From the NCBI GenBank assembly GCA_963402885.1, contig OY727093.1, positions 2,852,001 through 2,916,000 of the forward strand: a DNA stretch of 64,000 nucleotides. Direction: 5' to 3'. The notes under the pieces are model-generated. The model saw nothing but the letters and a program-made list of their open reading frames with translations, was not told where the DNA came from and searched no databases. The translations under genes were made by a program, and so were the position numbers. Shown here piece after piece: positions 12,826-38,966 of the stretch; the first letter of the stretch is position 1, and each line of letters begins with the position of its first letter. This stretch comes from Antedon bifida. Taxonomy: Eukaryota > Echinodermata > Crinoidea > Comatulida > Antedonidae.

Positions 12826-13600
12826 AGTAGAACCTCTATTAGGGGGACACCTTCTGGGCCAACAATAGGTATTTCTCCTGAATATTCTTGTTCGTTTCAC
12901 TTTATAGTGTCCTCTGAATAGGGATGTCCTCTGAGTTGGAGTGTCCTCTGAATAAGAGTGTCCCCTGAGTATGAGTGTCCTCTGAGTATGAGTGTCCTCT
13001 GAGTATGAGTGTCCTCTGAGTATGAGTGTCCTCTGAGTATGAGTGACCCCTGAGTATGAGTGTCCTCTGAGTAAGAGTGTCCTCTGAGTAAGAGTGTCCT
13101 CTGAGTAAGAGTGTCCCCTGAGTATGAGTGTCCCCTGAGTATGAGTGTCCTCTGAGTTGGAGTGTCCTCTGAGTAAGAGTGTCCTCTGAGTAAGAGTGTC
13201 CCCTGAGTATGAGTGTCCCCTGAATAAGAGTGTCCCCTGAGTATGAGTGTCCCCTGAGTATGAGTGTCCCCTGAGTATGAGTGTCCTCTGAATAAGAGTG
13301 TCCCCTGAGTATGAGTGTCCCCTGAGTATGAGTGTCCCCTGAGTATGAGTGTCCCCTGAGTATGAGTGTCCTCTGAGTATGAGTGTCCCCTGAGTAAGAG
13401 TGTCCTCTGAGTAAGAGTGTCCTCTGAGTAAGAGTGTCCTCTGAGTAAAAGTGTCCTCTGAGTAAAAGTGTCCTCTGAGTAAGAGTGTCCTCTGAGTAAG
13501 AGTGTCCTCTGAGTATAAGTGTCCTCTGAGTATAAGTGTCCTCTGAGTATAAGTGTCCTCTGAGTATGAGTGTCCCCTGAGTAGCAGGGGTTCTACTGTA
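12826..13600. repeat. Minisatellite, 19-bp unit, inside a family D element
   Basis: About 35 copies of GAGTGTCCTCTGAGTATGA, with CC/TC, ATG/AAG and TTG variants, run without interruption from about 12905 to 13590. The left flank reads AGTAGAACCTCTATTAGGGG and the right flank AGCAGGGGTTCTACTGTA, which are the inverted ends of family D. The array therefore appears to be an expansion of one short internal word of that element. Confidence 0.9.
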
Positions 13601-14155
13601 TTAGAGTGAATTATAGATACCCTACCAAAAATATATTTGCTATTTGCTGACTCATATGTTATTTATTTTATCAATTTGCATATACTGTATATGGAAGATT
13701 GAAATTTGGTCTCCTTTTAGAGACCATGTCAATATCATTCTACTGCAGTAGCTGTGTATTGTTTAAACTTTATGCAATTATTTAGTAAGCATTTTTGCAA
13801 CAATGTCTTAAACTTCTACATTAAAACCAACTAAATCGTCATTGCAGTAAGAAAATATATTGATAGAGTAGAATAATTTTAACGTGGTCCGTTGGTGAAT
13901 TTGTATCAATCTTAGGGCATTCATGTTAGGATAAGAAAAGGTGTATAGAGGTGGTGGAGTGATCTCATGTCATGTAAATTAGCAGTAATGTATTTACATA
14001 TCCAAGTGCTTCCAAAAATGTTCTTGTAAATGATTATTGTAAATATGTACCAGCTCGTCCAATCAGCATCTCAAGATGTACAACAAACAGCAATAATCAA
14101 TGATATTTTATTCTGTATCCTCACGTACACATTTTCCTTATCTAAGCTTTTAATT

Positions 14156-15368
14156 GGTTATCCGCACTTGGCGGATAACCCCTTGTTATTGTCAGGATCT
14201 TTTTTTTTTTTTTCTTCTATCTTATTCTTCTTTCTTTCCCAGAATTTTGTCCGCAGCGTTTCTTTATCTTCTGGCCAACATTACATTGTATAACTTTGTC
14301 ATAAGATTGACCTATAGCTGTAGATGTGCAGCCAAGCTTTTCGACGATTTCGGAGTTGCGCAGCGTAAGTTACGCGCGATTTTATGAATTTAAATGATTG
14401 ATCATATATTTAAAACCAAAAGTCATTTTTTATTTAAACATGGTGAAAATTTAAGTTATACCAAGGGCAAACTTTCTATGGATTAAAAATGGGTTGTTTC
14501 ACAAAAAGTTACGCGCGCACGCGCGTTTAAAATTTCAAAATGCGAAAAATCAACTTCTAATCAACTTTCTACGCGTTTCATGTCATTTTGAGCATTTCAA
14601 AAATTCCCACGCGTGCGCAATAATTTTACGCGCGCGTGCGCACATAGGGCAAAAACATGTTTTTTTTTGCTTGATTTTTGTTTTTTCAGCCTTTTCTAGT
14701 AATTTTACCAACTTTCAAACAATTTCGACTTAAAATCACGTCATACGAGCACGTAGAATTGAACAATTTGCGCGCGTTTTGGATAAACAATTTCAAAAAT
14801 TTGTCAAAATTTTGCCTTTTTTAAAACAGTCATAGATTGTAAACTACGTGGTGAACTTTTTTTAAATTACATATTCTAGAAGTTGATGAGTTGTAGATAT
14901 CAAATCATGCATCGATATGGCTAACCGGACATTGTGACGTCATCGTATGGCCACTCGAATATAAAATATAGGATTTTTGTCTCTTTCGCATAGCTCATCA
15001 CATTTAATAGAGCGCATCTCCACTTATCCGTATTCCATTTCCCCCCATTTTGTTATATTGTCTAGGCCAATCAATTATCTTTCGCATAATCTACCATTTT
15101 TTAAATTGTGATGACGTCATCATGTCCAAAAGCGTCAATAACTTGGGTCTCTTATTTTCACCTATTCTGCACTGTATGTAGTACGTATACAGAATATAGT
15201 GTATACCGTATATATTTTGACGTGACACAAAATAGAGAGCGCACTAACATTTTTTCAATGGCATAATCGTTTTTCTGCGCGCAATATTCTAACGTATGAC
15301 GTGCACGTGGCGTTTGCGCTGCGGATAACCTAACTCGTCCGTAGTGACGAGTTCAAATCTAGTTTGAG
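14156..15368 (-). mobile_element. Helentron-like non-autonomous element, copy 1
   Basis: Read on the minus strand it starts AACTAGATTTG, then a hairpin (AACTCGTC / GACGAGTT), then GGTTATCCGC. It ends in the hairpin GGTTATCCGC / GCGGATAACC at 14156-14180. Interior words shared with the copy at 34630-36215 include ATGCGCTCT, GTGGCCA, GATGACGTCA, ATCTACAACTCA and ACGTGCTCGTAT. A 5' subterminal motif that repeats one arm of a 3' hairpin is typical of Helentron/Helitron2 elements. No transposase is encoded. The CpG-rich interior stands out from the AT-rich surroundings. Confidence 0.6.
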
Positions 15369-15540
15369 TATTAATTTTACTTTAAATATCCTTGTGATTA
15401 AAATTTCAGATAAATTATTAATATAAGTATAATATAATCTTATGCGTTATAAACTAAATTATAATATTGCTTGAAAATTTTGCTTTTGAACTTTTACCAA
15501 AAGTTGTGAAACACATCAAGAGTGTATTTTTGTAAAACTT

Positions 15541-15663
15541 AAAGCTCTGTCTACACTATTAAAACTAGTTTGATAACAAGGTATGATGTGCCCAAATATG
15601 GTAGCGATATGCCCAAATATGGTAGATCACATTTTTTTGTCACATGTTTGATAGTGTAGACTG
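15541..15663. mobile_element. MITE family A, diverged copy
   Basis: AAAGCTCTGTCTACACTATT at the left and TTTGATAGTGTAGACTGTTT at the right, about 120 bp apart, with the family's internal cccaaatatggtag repeats. Confidence 0.75.
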
Positions 15664-16329
15664 TTTGAAAAGGATAAAATTGCAAAACATGAATAAATTA
15701 TTAATAAACTATAAAATATAAATTGAATTTAATATATTAACACATTTTGGTTCATAGATATTTATTTCTTTGACCTTCAAGTATTGTTAAGAACTTTTAA
15801 ATAGCGTTTTAATAATTTAAATATATAATATTTTAAAAACTATTTATTAATAAATTAATAGTTTCAATTACTGCTTAATTTTTTACATTATTATTTACTT
15901 TTAATCATCAAAATAATTAGAAAACAATTTTCAAACAGATTATAATTTTAATAAAACATTTCAATTATTTTACATGAATTATATCTTTGTTTTGCTTTAT
16001 ATTTAGTCAGTTTATGGGGTGTTTTTTTTACCAAACCTTAGTAATTTTTTTTTTATTGTTGATAAAATAAACCAATATTGATATATGTATATAATAATAT
16101 AATGATTGGGATTCTGAGGATTCTAGGACAATGTCAGTAAGAAAGATTAGATAAAAATGTTGATGAATATGTTAGTTACGTATCTTTTGATTTAAATTTT
16201 TCTGTGAATACTGTATAAACAAACAATTTTTATATAAGTTGTTGTTATGTGTTTTTTTTTTGTTCTCTGAAGAAGATCTGTAAAGGCCAAAATATGGACC
16301 TTTAAAAATAATTCAAATGTGAAAATTAC

Positions 16330-17690
16330 TATGAAAGATGATGATAACGCAATATATGTGCATATATGGCAATATTATTGCATAATCATTGAATTTTAAA
16401 AAGTCAATATTTTGGCTATTTTTGAAAAAAATCCCTGTACTATAGTACAGGGAAATTTTCGAATATGACCATATTTCGACCCTTTTATTTTTTTACATAA
16501 CTGGTTACTATGACTCTATAAGATGATGGTAACGCAATATATGTGCATATATGGCAATATTATTGCATAATAATTAAATTTTAAAAAGTCGATATTTTGG
16601 CTATTTTTGAAAAAAATCCCTGTACTATAGTGCAGGGAAATTTTCGAAAAATGACCAAATTTCGACCCTTTTATTTTTTTACATAACTGGTTACTATGAC
16701 TCTATAAGATGATGGTAACACAATATGTGCATATATGCCAATATTTTTGCATAATAATTGGATTTTATAAAGTCGATATTTTGGCTATTTTTGAAAAAAT
16801 CCCTGTACTATAGTACAGGGAATTTTAGTCGAAAAATGACAAAATTTCGACCCTTTTATTTTTTACATAACTGGTTACTATGACTCTATAAGATGATAAT
16901 AACGCAATATATGTGCATATATGCCAATATTATTGCATAATTGAATTTTAAAAAGTCGACGTTTTAGCTATTTTTGAAAAAATCCCTGTACTAAAGTACA
17001 GGAAATTTTTCAAAAAATGACAAAATTTTGACCTTTTTTTTTTACATAACTGGTTACTATGACTCTATAAGATGTTGATAACACAATATATGTGCATATA
17101 TGGCAATATTATTGTATAATAATTGAATTTTAAACAGTCGATATTTTGGCCATTTTTGAAAAAATTTCTGTACTATAGTACAGGGAAATTTTCGAAAAAT
17201 TACCAAATTTCGACCCTTTTATTTTTATACTGTATCTCTATAAGATGATGGTAACGCAATATATGCGCATATATGGCAATATTATTGCATAATAATTGAA
17301 TTTTAAGAAGTTGATATTTTGGCTATTTTTGAAAAAATCCATGTACTATAGTACAGGAAAATTTTCGAAAAATGACCAAATTTCGACCCTTTTATTTTTT
17401 GACATAACTGGGTACTATGACTCTATAAGATGATGAAATGCAATATTTAAAAAGTCAATATTTTGGCTATTTTTTGAAGAAATCCCTGTACTACAGTACA
17501 GGGAAATTTTCGAAAAATGACCAAATTTCGACCCTTTCATTTTTTTACATAACTGGTTACTATGACTCTATAAGATGATGATAACGCAATATATGTGCAT
17601 AATAATTGAATTTTAAGTTAATATTTTAGCTATTTTTGAAAACTGGTTTCTATGACTATAGATTATAATAACACAATAAATACACATATA
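16330..17690. repeat. Satellite array, about 183-bp unit with a conserved palindrome
   Basis: Seven to eight units. Each contains GACTCTATAAGATGATG, ATATGTGCATATATGGCAAT, TATTTTGGCTATTTTTGAA, the palindrome CCCTGTACTATAGTACAGGG and ACCAAATTTCGACCC, followed by TACATAACTGGTTACTATG. Palindrome centres fall near 16443, 16628, 16811, 16993, 17177, 17350 and 17490, giving a period of about 183 bp at first. The last units carry deletions. Confidence 0.9.
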
Positions 17691-18042
17691 TAGCAATATT
17701 ATGGCTTAATATTGAATATAATTATTTTGACCATTGGGTAATAAATTTGTTTACAACCTATTATCTGAAATGAACAAGAGCAAATTGCTTTTATACCATG
17801 TATTATAGGTGGTTACAAATAGAACAAAAATAAACAAAATAATCAAATAAAAAAAAGTGTGTGATGTGACATGTTTGTGGATAACATTCGGTAGGAAAAT
17901 AAACATTACAGCTGTAATAAATCATACGTACAATTAAATATATCCTACATTATTAGGCCTAATTCAATTACATATATACAAATAATATGAACTTTAACCT
18001 TATAACCTTTGACATAGTCCGACATAATATTAATTGTAAAAA

Positions 18043-18120
18043 CAGTAGAACCTGTCCTTTGGGACACCCCTATTCAAGTGAAACTCCCTTCAGGAGACAT
18101 ACCTGATGGGTAAAAGAGGT
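18043..18120. repeat. Dispersed family D fragment
   Basis: Reads CAGTAGAACCTGTCCTTTGG, then GGGACACCCCTATTCAAGTG, the opening of a family D element. It is truncated by the SINE that follows. Confidence 0.5.
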
Positions 18121-18252
18121 TTCCATTTATACACCTGGGTGGAGAGAGGCAAGTATCTTGCCTAAGGATACAAGCAATGTGGTGAGAGTTGGATTCGAAC
18201 CTCGATCTCACGATCAGTAATCAGACGTCCAACACACTGCGCCACACGCTGC
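18121..18252 (-). mobile_element. tRNA-derived SINE
   Basis: On the minus strand, GTGTGGCGCAGTGTGTTGGA (A-box region) is followed about 30 bases later by GGTTCGAATCC (perfect B box). The non-tRNA body then runs through AAGATACTTGCCTCTCTCC to TATAAATGG. The tRNA head plus unrelated tail identifies a SINE, not a tRNA gene. Confidence 0.75.
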
Positions 18253-18368
18253 ATAAATATTTGGCTGCCCAATATTTAATATCTATATGATTCATATTTC
18301 ATAATAAGTGGAAAATCCCATTCTTATACATTTACTACAAAAGGACTAGTACCAAAGGACTTTCAATT

Positions 18369-18487
18369 GCAACCTATTAGGTCGTAAGCACACTGCAAGT
18401 AATTTGACCAATCACAACGTATGGCTCATTCCAACTGTTGCTTGTGATTGGTCAACTCATGTTGTGTCCAAGTGTGAAACAAGCTTT
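18369..18487. mobile_element. MITE family B, diverged copy
   Basis: A 119-bp copy with 'ctattaggtcgtaagcacac' at the left and 'gtccaagtgtgaaacaagct' at the right, and the characteristic paired 'gaccaatcacaa' / 'cttgtgattggtc' strings inside. Confidence 0.65.
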
Positions 18488-19382
18488 ATGACAACAGTTT
18501 TATTTTTCATTTTTATATTATTCTTATAAAACATTATTAGTAGTATGTGTTTTGTAGTTAAATAAAAAAAAACAAAATAATATAAATAAATGAAATAAAT
18601 ATAAGAAAAAACAATACAAACAATAGAATAAATAAATAATAAATATACATAAATTGTTTAATTGTAATTGAATTTAAAAAACAAATATACAGGAAGTATA
18701 AAAAAAAGGATTAAGTGTACTAAAAATAATACAGTACATTGCAAATATAAACAATAAGTATAAATAAAAAATACAATAAGTATAAATAAAAATAATACAG
18801 TAAATTACAATAAGTATAAATAATAGAATAAGTATAATGAAAAAACGTATAAAAACACAAAAAAAGAATATTTACACTGGTAAATATAACTAGAGTATTT
18901 ATAAATAAACCAAAAAATAGAATATACAAAACTAAACTAAATATACATAAAATCTACTTCATTCAATTAAGATTGAATTTTCTCTATAGAAGAGGCGTAC
19001 AAAAGTACATACATATTCCATCATCGGGAATCACTTTGGATACAAAACACGTTTGAAGTCTAGTACAGTAAGGAAGAAAATATAATTGATAATATATCTC
19101 AAAGTATACAAATATATATATTTATGTTATATATATATTTCATAATTTTACCAAGAATTTAAATCTATATACATTGAAAACTATTTTGGCACTTATAACA
19201 TGGAAGTCGGTGATGTTAAAATTCTTTTAATGATAACACAATTAAATAGGCACTATGTGACACTATACAGTGATTTCAACTATACTAGTACATTATTTTA
19301 CATGTCTATATTATAAACTAAAGCTCTTTAATATTCAGGTTGTCCAATTTAACTACATGACACTAACAACTGACATGTACAT

Positions 19383-19735
19383 GTGTGTAGAGTGTGACCT
19401 AACATGTCCAAACCCAAGAATATCTATGTGTGTAGAGTGTGACCCAACCTGTCTACAGCCAAGAATATATGTGTGTAGAGTGTGACCCAACCTGTCTACA
19501 GCCAAGAATATCTATGTGTGTAGAGTGTGACCAAACCTGTCCAAACCCATGAATATCTGTGTGTGTAGAGTGTGACCAAACCTGTCCAAACCCATGAATA
19601 TCTATGTGTGTAGAGTGTGACCCGACCTGTCTACAGCCAAGAATATATGTGTGTAGAGTGTGACCCAACCTGTCTACAGCCAAGAATATCTATGTGTGTA
19701 GAGTGTGACCAAACCTGTCCAAACCCACCATCACT
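19383..19735. repeat. Minisatellite, about 46-bp unit
   Basis: Eight units of the form GTGTGTAGAGTGTGACCCAA + CCTGTCTACAGCCAAGAATA + TCTAT. Two subtypes alternate: 'ctgtctacagccaagaatat' and 'ctgtccaaacccatgaatat'. The array is open in several frames on both strands because the unit is rarely hit by stops; these frames are not genes. It ends about 300 bp beyond the likely 3' end of FER. Confidence 0.85.
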
Positions 19736-20059
19736 AACTTACAACTATCCTGTGCTTATTATAAGATGTATAAATGTTTTGTATTGCGCACTGACAGCAG
19801 AGAAAGAGAAGTTTGGAAATAATTGCCAGGCAATAACAGGACATAACCTATTATTACTGTTTCTCTAAGCACCGGACATTACTGTTGGAAGAAACTCAGA
19901 ATTGGGCGAATAGTGGGAGGATTTCTGTCTTTGTGTAATCAACTGTGAAACAGATTTCAGCCTGTGTGTACCATAATTCTGCCTGTGTGCATCAGAGTTC
20001 TGTTTTTGCCCGTTGCTTGTGTGTAATAGATTTAACGCCAGTGATTTCTGCCTGTTGTT

Positions 20060-20065
20060 TTTATT
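20060..20065 (-). terminator. Candidate poly(A) signal of FER
   Basis: AATAAA on the minus strand, about 180 bp after the FER stop codon. It is the first perfect hexamer I noticed downstream of the stop. Position and sequence only; no transcript evidence. Confidence 0.35.
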
Positions 20066-20241
20066 GTAAATTCATTTTGTTATCATCTAAATATATACAT
20101 TGTGTGCTATGTTTCCTAATATTTAATATGTAATTTAACAAATACTAACCTATATTCTGTTTTACAATAAATAATCTAAGAGTGACACCAACGAGGGAGT
20201 ACACGATTACAAATTCTAATCTCAGCTATTTTCTGTGTGAC

Positions 20242-34290
<14,049 letters not shown>

Positions 34291-34305
34291 TTGTGGTGTG
34301 GTTGA
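34291..34305 (-). other. 5' leader part of the first FER F-BAR exon
   Basis: TTTGTTTGTAG on the minus strand is a good acceptor at 34306. The 15 bases before the ATG read in frame as STTPQ, so this acceptor must join an upstream exon that is either untranslated or an N-terminal extension (see 40540-40779). Confidence 0.7.
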
Positions 34306-34629
34306 CTACAAACAAAATTAACAAAAACATAATAATATTATAAAATCAATGATATGACTCGGAAAAAAAATGTGGGGAAATTATTGTAGTTTGACAAACA
34401 AATTAGACATTCTCCCAAAAAAAGTTTAATCTGGTACTACCGATATACAGTATCAAAAAGCATTACGGGAAAATTGAACATTTTGGGCCAGTCAAATAAT
34501 GTCTTTAGTTTTGGGAGAGTGATTTTATCACCAGTCCAAAGATTAATTGTCATAAAACTTTTATATAATTTGAATACAATGGTGTAGTAAAGATATACAT
34601 CAAATTCATAGGTCAATATTAAAATAAAA

Positions 34630-36215
34630 ACTAGAATTTAATTCGTCACTTTGACGAATTATAGGTGATCATTTTTATCATTTTAATGAAATTAATTTTT
34701 TTTAAACATGCACGTACGTTAACATACGATCGGAAAATGTTGATGTATGCCATCCTATTATATGCTTATAGTGCTGAGTTGTGCCTATATGCCATATACA
34801 ATATGTACAGTATATACTGTATATCTATATACAGTGTAGCATAGGTGAAATTACGGGACACACATGTTCTAATTTTTTGGCATGATGACGTTATCAAACT
34901 AAACTTTAAGATGACAATTTCGTAAGATAATTAATTGAGCAAAAAAATATAAGATTTGGAAAAAAAATTGGCACGTAGAAGCGCTGTGCGCGCTCTTTGA
35001 ATTGTGTATAACTTTGACGAAAAATATGAAAAAACTACTTTTTCACTTCAACTGGCCATATGTTAACGTCACAACATCCGATAGGCTTAATTTTTATATG
35101 AATTAATATCTACATTTCATCAGCTTTCATAATAAATTATAATCATCAAGGTAACCTTCAATTCTGAAGAGCTGTAAGATATTCAAATTTACTGCGAAGG
35201 TGAAATTACACGGCCTACGTTATTCAAGTTTTTACGCGTGATGACGTCATTAAAATGAAGATAGTGTCAACTCATGATAAAGATAATTAATTAAGCAAGC
35301 ACATACTGAAAGTTGTGCGAAATTCGAGCACACATAACCAAGATGCGCTCTGTTGAATGTGATAATCTACACAAAAAGATAACAAATCCTAATTTTTAAA
35401 TTCAAGTGGCCATTTGATGACGTCAAAACATTTTGTACGTAAAATGTGTACATGAATTCATATCTACAACTCAATGGCTTCCAGAATAAGTTAAAAAAAT
35501 CGGGGGTCATCTTGCATTCTGAAGAATTATTTTCATTTTAAAAAAGACCTATTTTTCACCATTTTCAGAACTTTTGTAAAATTAATGTGCGCATTTTGTC
35601 ATTTTTAACGTGCTCGTATAGCGTTATTTTAAGTCGGAACTGACTCAAATTTGGTGAATGTACTAAGGATGGTGAGTAGAATGAGATTTGTAAAAAAAAT
35701 TCATATTTTTTACGCTTTTTAAGTATCGCGCGCGCAAAAACGCATTTTTGCGCAGTAATTTTTTGAAACACGCAAATGGCCTAATTCATGCTCTAAATTG
35801 ATCAAAATTTAATTTTGAGCGTTTTCAATTTTTAACGCGCGATTTCACGTGCATGACCTTGAAACGCGCAACTTTTTATTTGCTAATATTTTTACCCTTG
35901 ACCTGAAGTTTACGTGTAGTGAATTTCATTAATATGTGATAATGAATTATGGAGATATATTTGATAGTGTGATTTCACAAAATGGCGTATAAATGACGTC
36001 ACGGATGAGTGATCACGCTGGAAAGCTTATTAGGATTAAGTTATATCATTTAAAAGATATTCTGAAATTTTGGTAATCATTGACATTAAACTTTTTGAGA
36101 TATCTGTTACACAAAATAGTGTACAGAAACAATAAAAAGAAAAAAAATAAAAAAAATAATAATAAAGATTTTATACAATAACAATAGGTGATCATTTTAT
36201 TCTAAATGATCACCT
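34630..36215 (+). mobile_element. Helentron-like non-autonomous element, copy 2
   Basis: Starts AACTAGAATTT, then a hairpin (TAATTCGTCA / TGACGAATTA at 34639-34661), then AGGTGATCATTT. It ends in a hairpin with 12-bp arms AGGTGATCATTT / AAATGATCACCT at 36186-36215. It is homologous to the 14156-15368 copy in reverse orientation but about 370 bp longer, because an internal segment is duplicated: AGGTGAAATTAC begins both the unit near 34848 and that near 35199. No transposase frame. Confidence 0.65.
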
Positions 36216-37599
36216 AATAAATTATTATTAAAGCATAAAAATATTATAATTCAAACAGTAGTAACCTACAACATTGCTACAGTTTAGTACACTGAGTATA
36301 TTCAACTATAAAACAATAATGACATACATACAGGTACAATAAACTACTAAAACTACTGTGTGCAATACATAAATCACAAATTATTTATTGTTACATATAA
36401 TGTGTAACATCAAAAGTACAGTTTACAGTGCAGCATGGAAAGGTACAGATGGTGCGACAATACATAACACAACATGAATCAGTATCCAGATAACAGTAAT
36501 ACAGACTTTATCTCTTTCTACTCGTCATTGTACACACCAGTACGGCTGGTAAGGTTTCAACCTGACCACTTTTTCACAAAGGACTTTGACAATCCTGTGG
36601 CATGAACAGAGATTGTTCCCTTTTCTTGAGAAAACCCGACCACTTTATTTCTTGTGGCTACATGAAAAAATCAAGCGAGAAATCATTTTGCACAATCCCG
36701 GTCACTCCTAATTTTACAGTAAGGGGACTTTCTATTGGGTTATCCTAAAGGTTTCCTGTTAATAGGGGTTCTACTATTATCTTAATTCTTTTACACATGT
36801 TCATACAATATTGAAAGAAAATTTCTCATACTGAAGATGACATGGGTTTAATACATCTGGATTACTATGGTAACACTAACAGTAGAAACACAATCTATAT
36901 AAACGCGTATTTATTAACTGTTGTTTAGCAACGGGAAAAAAAGCAAACTGCTCTTTTTCCACACTTATGCTACGTTAGCCCAAATTTGTTTTGATTTAAA
37001 ACATATTTTTATTATCAAATTCATAGATATTAAAAAGAAGTTAATGATTTTCAATATCGTAATTGGGTTGTACTGAGTGTTTTCCTACAAACCTGTCTAA
37101 ATCTTTCAGGAACTAACTAACACAGGGTTTTTGTTCAGTCATAAATACTCCTACAAAACTCATTGCCAAATAAAGTACAGATATTACAAAACTGAAAGTA
37201 CACTATAACTAATGATGGTACTTACATTTAGTAATAGAGTCCAATCACATTTATTTCCAATAAATATTATTTTTTAGCCTATTGTATTATCCTTAAACAC
37301 AAATTTGTAAACAGTTTTTAAAGTTGTTGTGTAATTCAATGTATTCTATTAAAGCAGGAAGTACTGTAAAACTACATTTAAAGTTCAACTTTGACCTCAA
37401 TACAGTGCAATGTAAATAATAATAAAATCAAGGTCAGTATATTTTATGAGGAAACAAATATACTGATAGTATTTTAATACTGCACATATAATGAAGTGAC
37501 AGCACAAATGTTTACAACAGTAAATGCACTTTAAACTGTCAATGATGACAGCATACACTAACAGTAGTAACCTTTCCTTTGGATACCATTGGCATACAA

Positions 37600-37745
37600 G
37601 AGGAAATACATGCAATAACACTACAGCCAATCTCTATTCAGGGGACACTTTTTTGATAAACAAGAACAAAATGTTCACACATTATACAGCCATTACCTCT
37701 ATTTATGGGACACTTTGTTGAGTACCGATATGTCCCCTTAATAGA
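37600..37745. repeat. Dispersed family D copy
   Basis: Contains 'ccaatctctattcaggggac', 'acctctatttatgggacac' and 'gtccccttaatagaa' in family order. Confidence 0.5.
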
Positions 37746-38805
37746 ACAATTTTTCATTTTAGTTTTATTTATTTCATTTTCTTTCAGTAGGGTAGCCTTC
37801 TCAGTAATAAAATAAAACTGCTCTTCCGAGGGGCACTACGACACATTTAAACATAAAAACATAATTTTAAAACTTAAACTAAACTTCAAAGCATATTCTC
37901 ATTGTTAATTATATAGCTATTTATACAGTTGTTTTGTTTACTTCTTGTTTACTTAAATCTCATTGATCAATTTAAAAAAAATATTCCTGTAACATTACTA
38001 AACCGGAGTGAAATTGTTGATTTTTGTTGATATGACAGTGCTCAAGGAGATGTCTTTCTTTACGTTATTTCCGATCCTACACAGTACAGTTGAGTAAACA
38101 AGCTGTTGATTTTGAACGTTCACGCATTTTACTCTATTACACCTGCAACATTCCAAATCAGTTGTTTCATTGAATAGATGATTTTAAACGATTATGATAA
38201 TGTGTATTTGAAGACGCGTACACACTTACTTACAATTTATAATGCTTTTCAACTAAAGTACACAATCTACTGTACTATAGTCTTTAATTAAAATCACAGT
38301 GTTGAGTATCCAAGCAAAATTCTACAAAAATAACACAATGACTTGTCAAAATGTACACCAGTTGTAATTGTCAATGCTTTTGTGACAAATCATAAACATT
38401 TAGATTAGAGATAAACTAAACCTATTGAAAAAAAATTCCCATTTGTATCCCCAAATATGAAAGTATGTGTTCGTATAATCTTTAATATGCTAACAAGTTT
38501 GGGAACTTGTCTTATTGGTGTTGATTACATTTTAAATTTATAAATACTGTAAGTGTAATAAAAGATTGTTTCTGCAGATTAATTAAAAATACAGATACCT
38601 ACTTTAAAATACAGGCTACATGGTACTGTACATACGGTATGGTATGGAACAGGCTAAAAGATGTACGCAAAACTAAAATCTAGGTTGACCTTAAATTGAC
38701 CTTCCAAAACATTCGTCATGTAGCTATCAGTAAGGCTGCCTTACACTGCTAAAAGTAGGCCTACTATTAATTATAAAAAAAAAGTAAAAACTTTCAATGA
38801 ATGGA

Positions 38806-38966
38806 AAATACAACTTTCCCAATAACTAACACCTTTGGGCTGGCCTAATTTCTGATATTCAGAATGTGATTTTAATGGTAAAAATGAATTTGGGACTTTT
38901 TGGACCTCAAGAAGAAAAGTCTGGTGTTTCCGGTTTTCAGAGAGTCTGGTATTTGGAGAGTTGACA
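38806..38966. mobile_element. Inverted-repeat element, family C
   Basis: Left AACTTTCCCAATAACTAAC, interior GGGACTTTTTGGACCTCAAG, right GTCTGGTATTTGGAGAGTTG; about 160 bp. Same family as 24006-24142. Confidence 0.7.

Larger units (their letters stand above)
10148..20059. other. Gene-free interval between MGAT1 and FER
   Basis: The two genes converge on this interval (MGAT1 on +, FER on -). I found no coding exon. It holds the named repeats and mobile elements plus AT-rich filler, including a tandem region of ATAAGTATAAATAA type around 18720-18860. MGAT1 3' UTR must occupy the left end, but its poly(A) site is not clear. Confidence 0.6.

Noticed and set aside
12905..13590. CRISPR-like regular repeats
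   Set aside because: The 19-bp units are directly adjacent with no unique spacers, and the DNA is animal nuclear; it is a minisatellite.
19270..19868. Cysteine-rich open frames on both strands across 19383-19735
   Set aside because: They are produced by the 46-bp minisatellite, which happens to lack stops in several frames.
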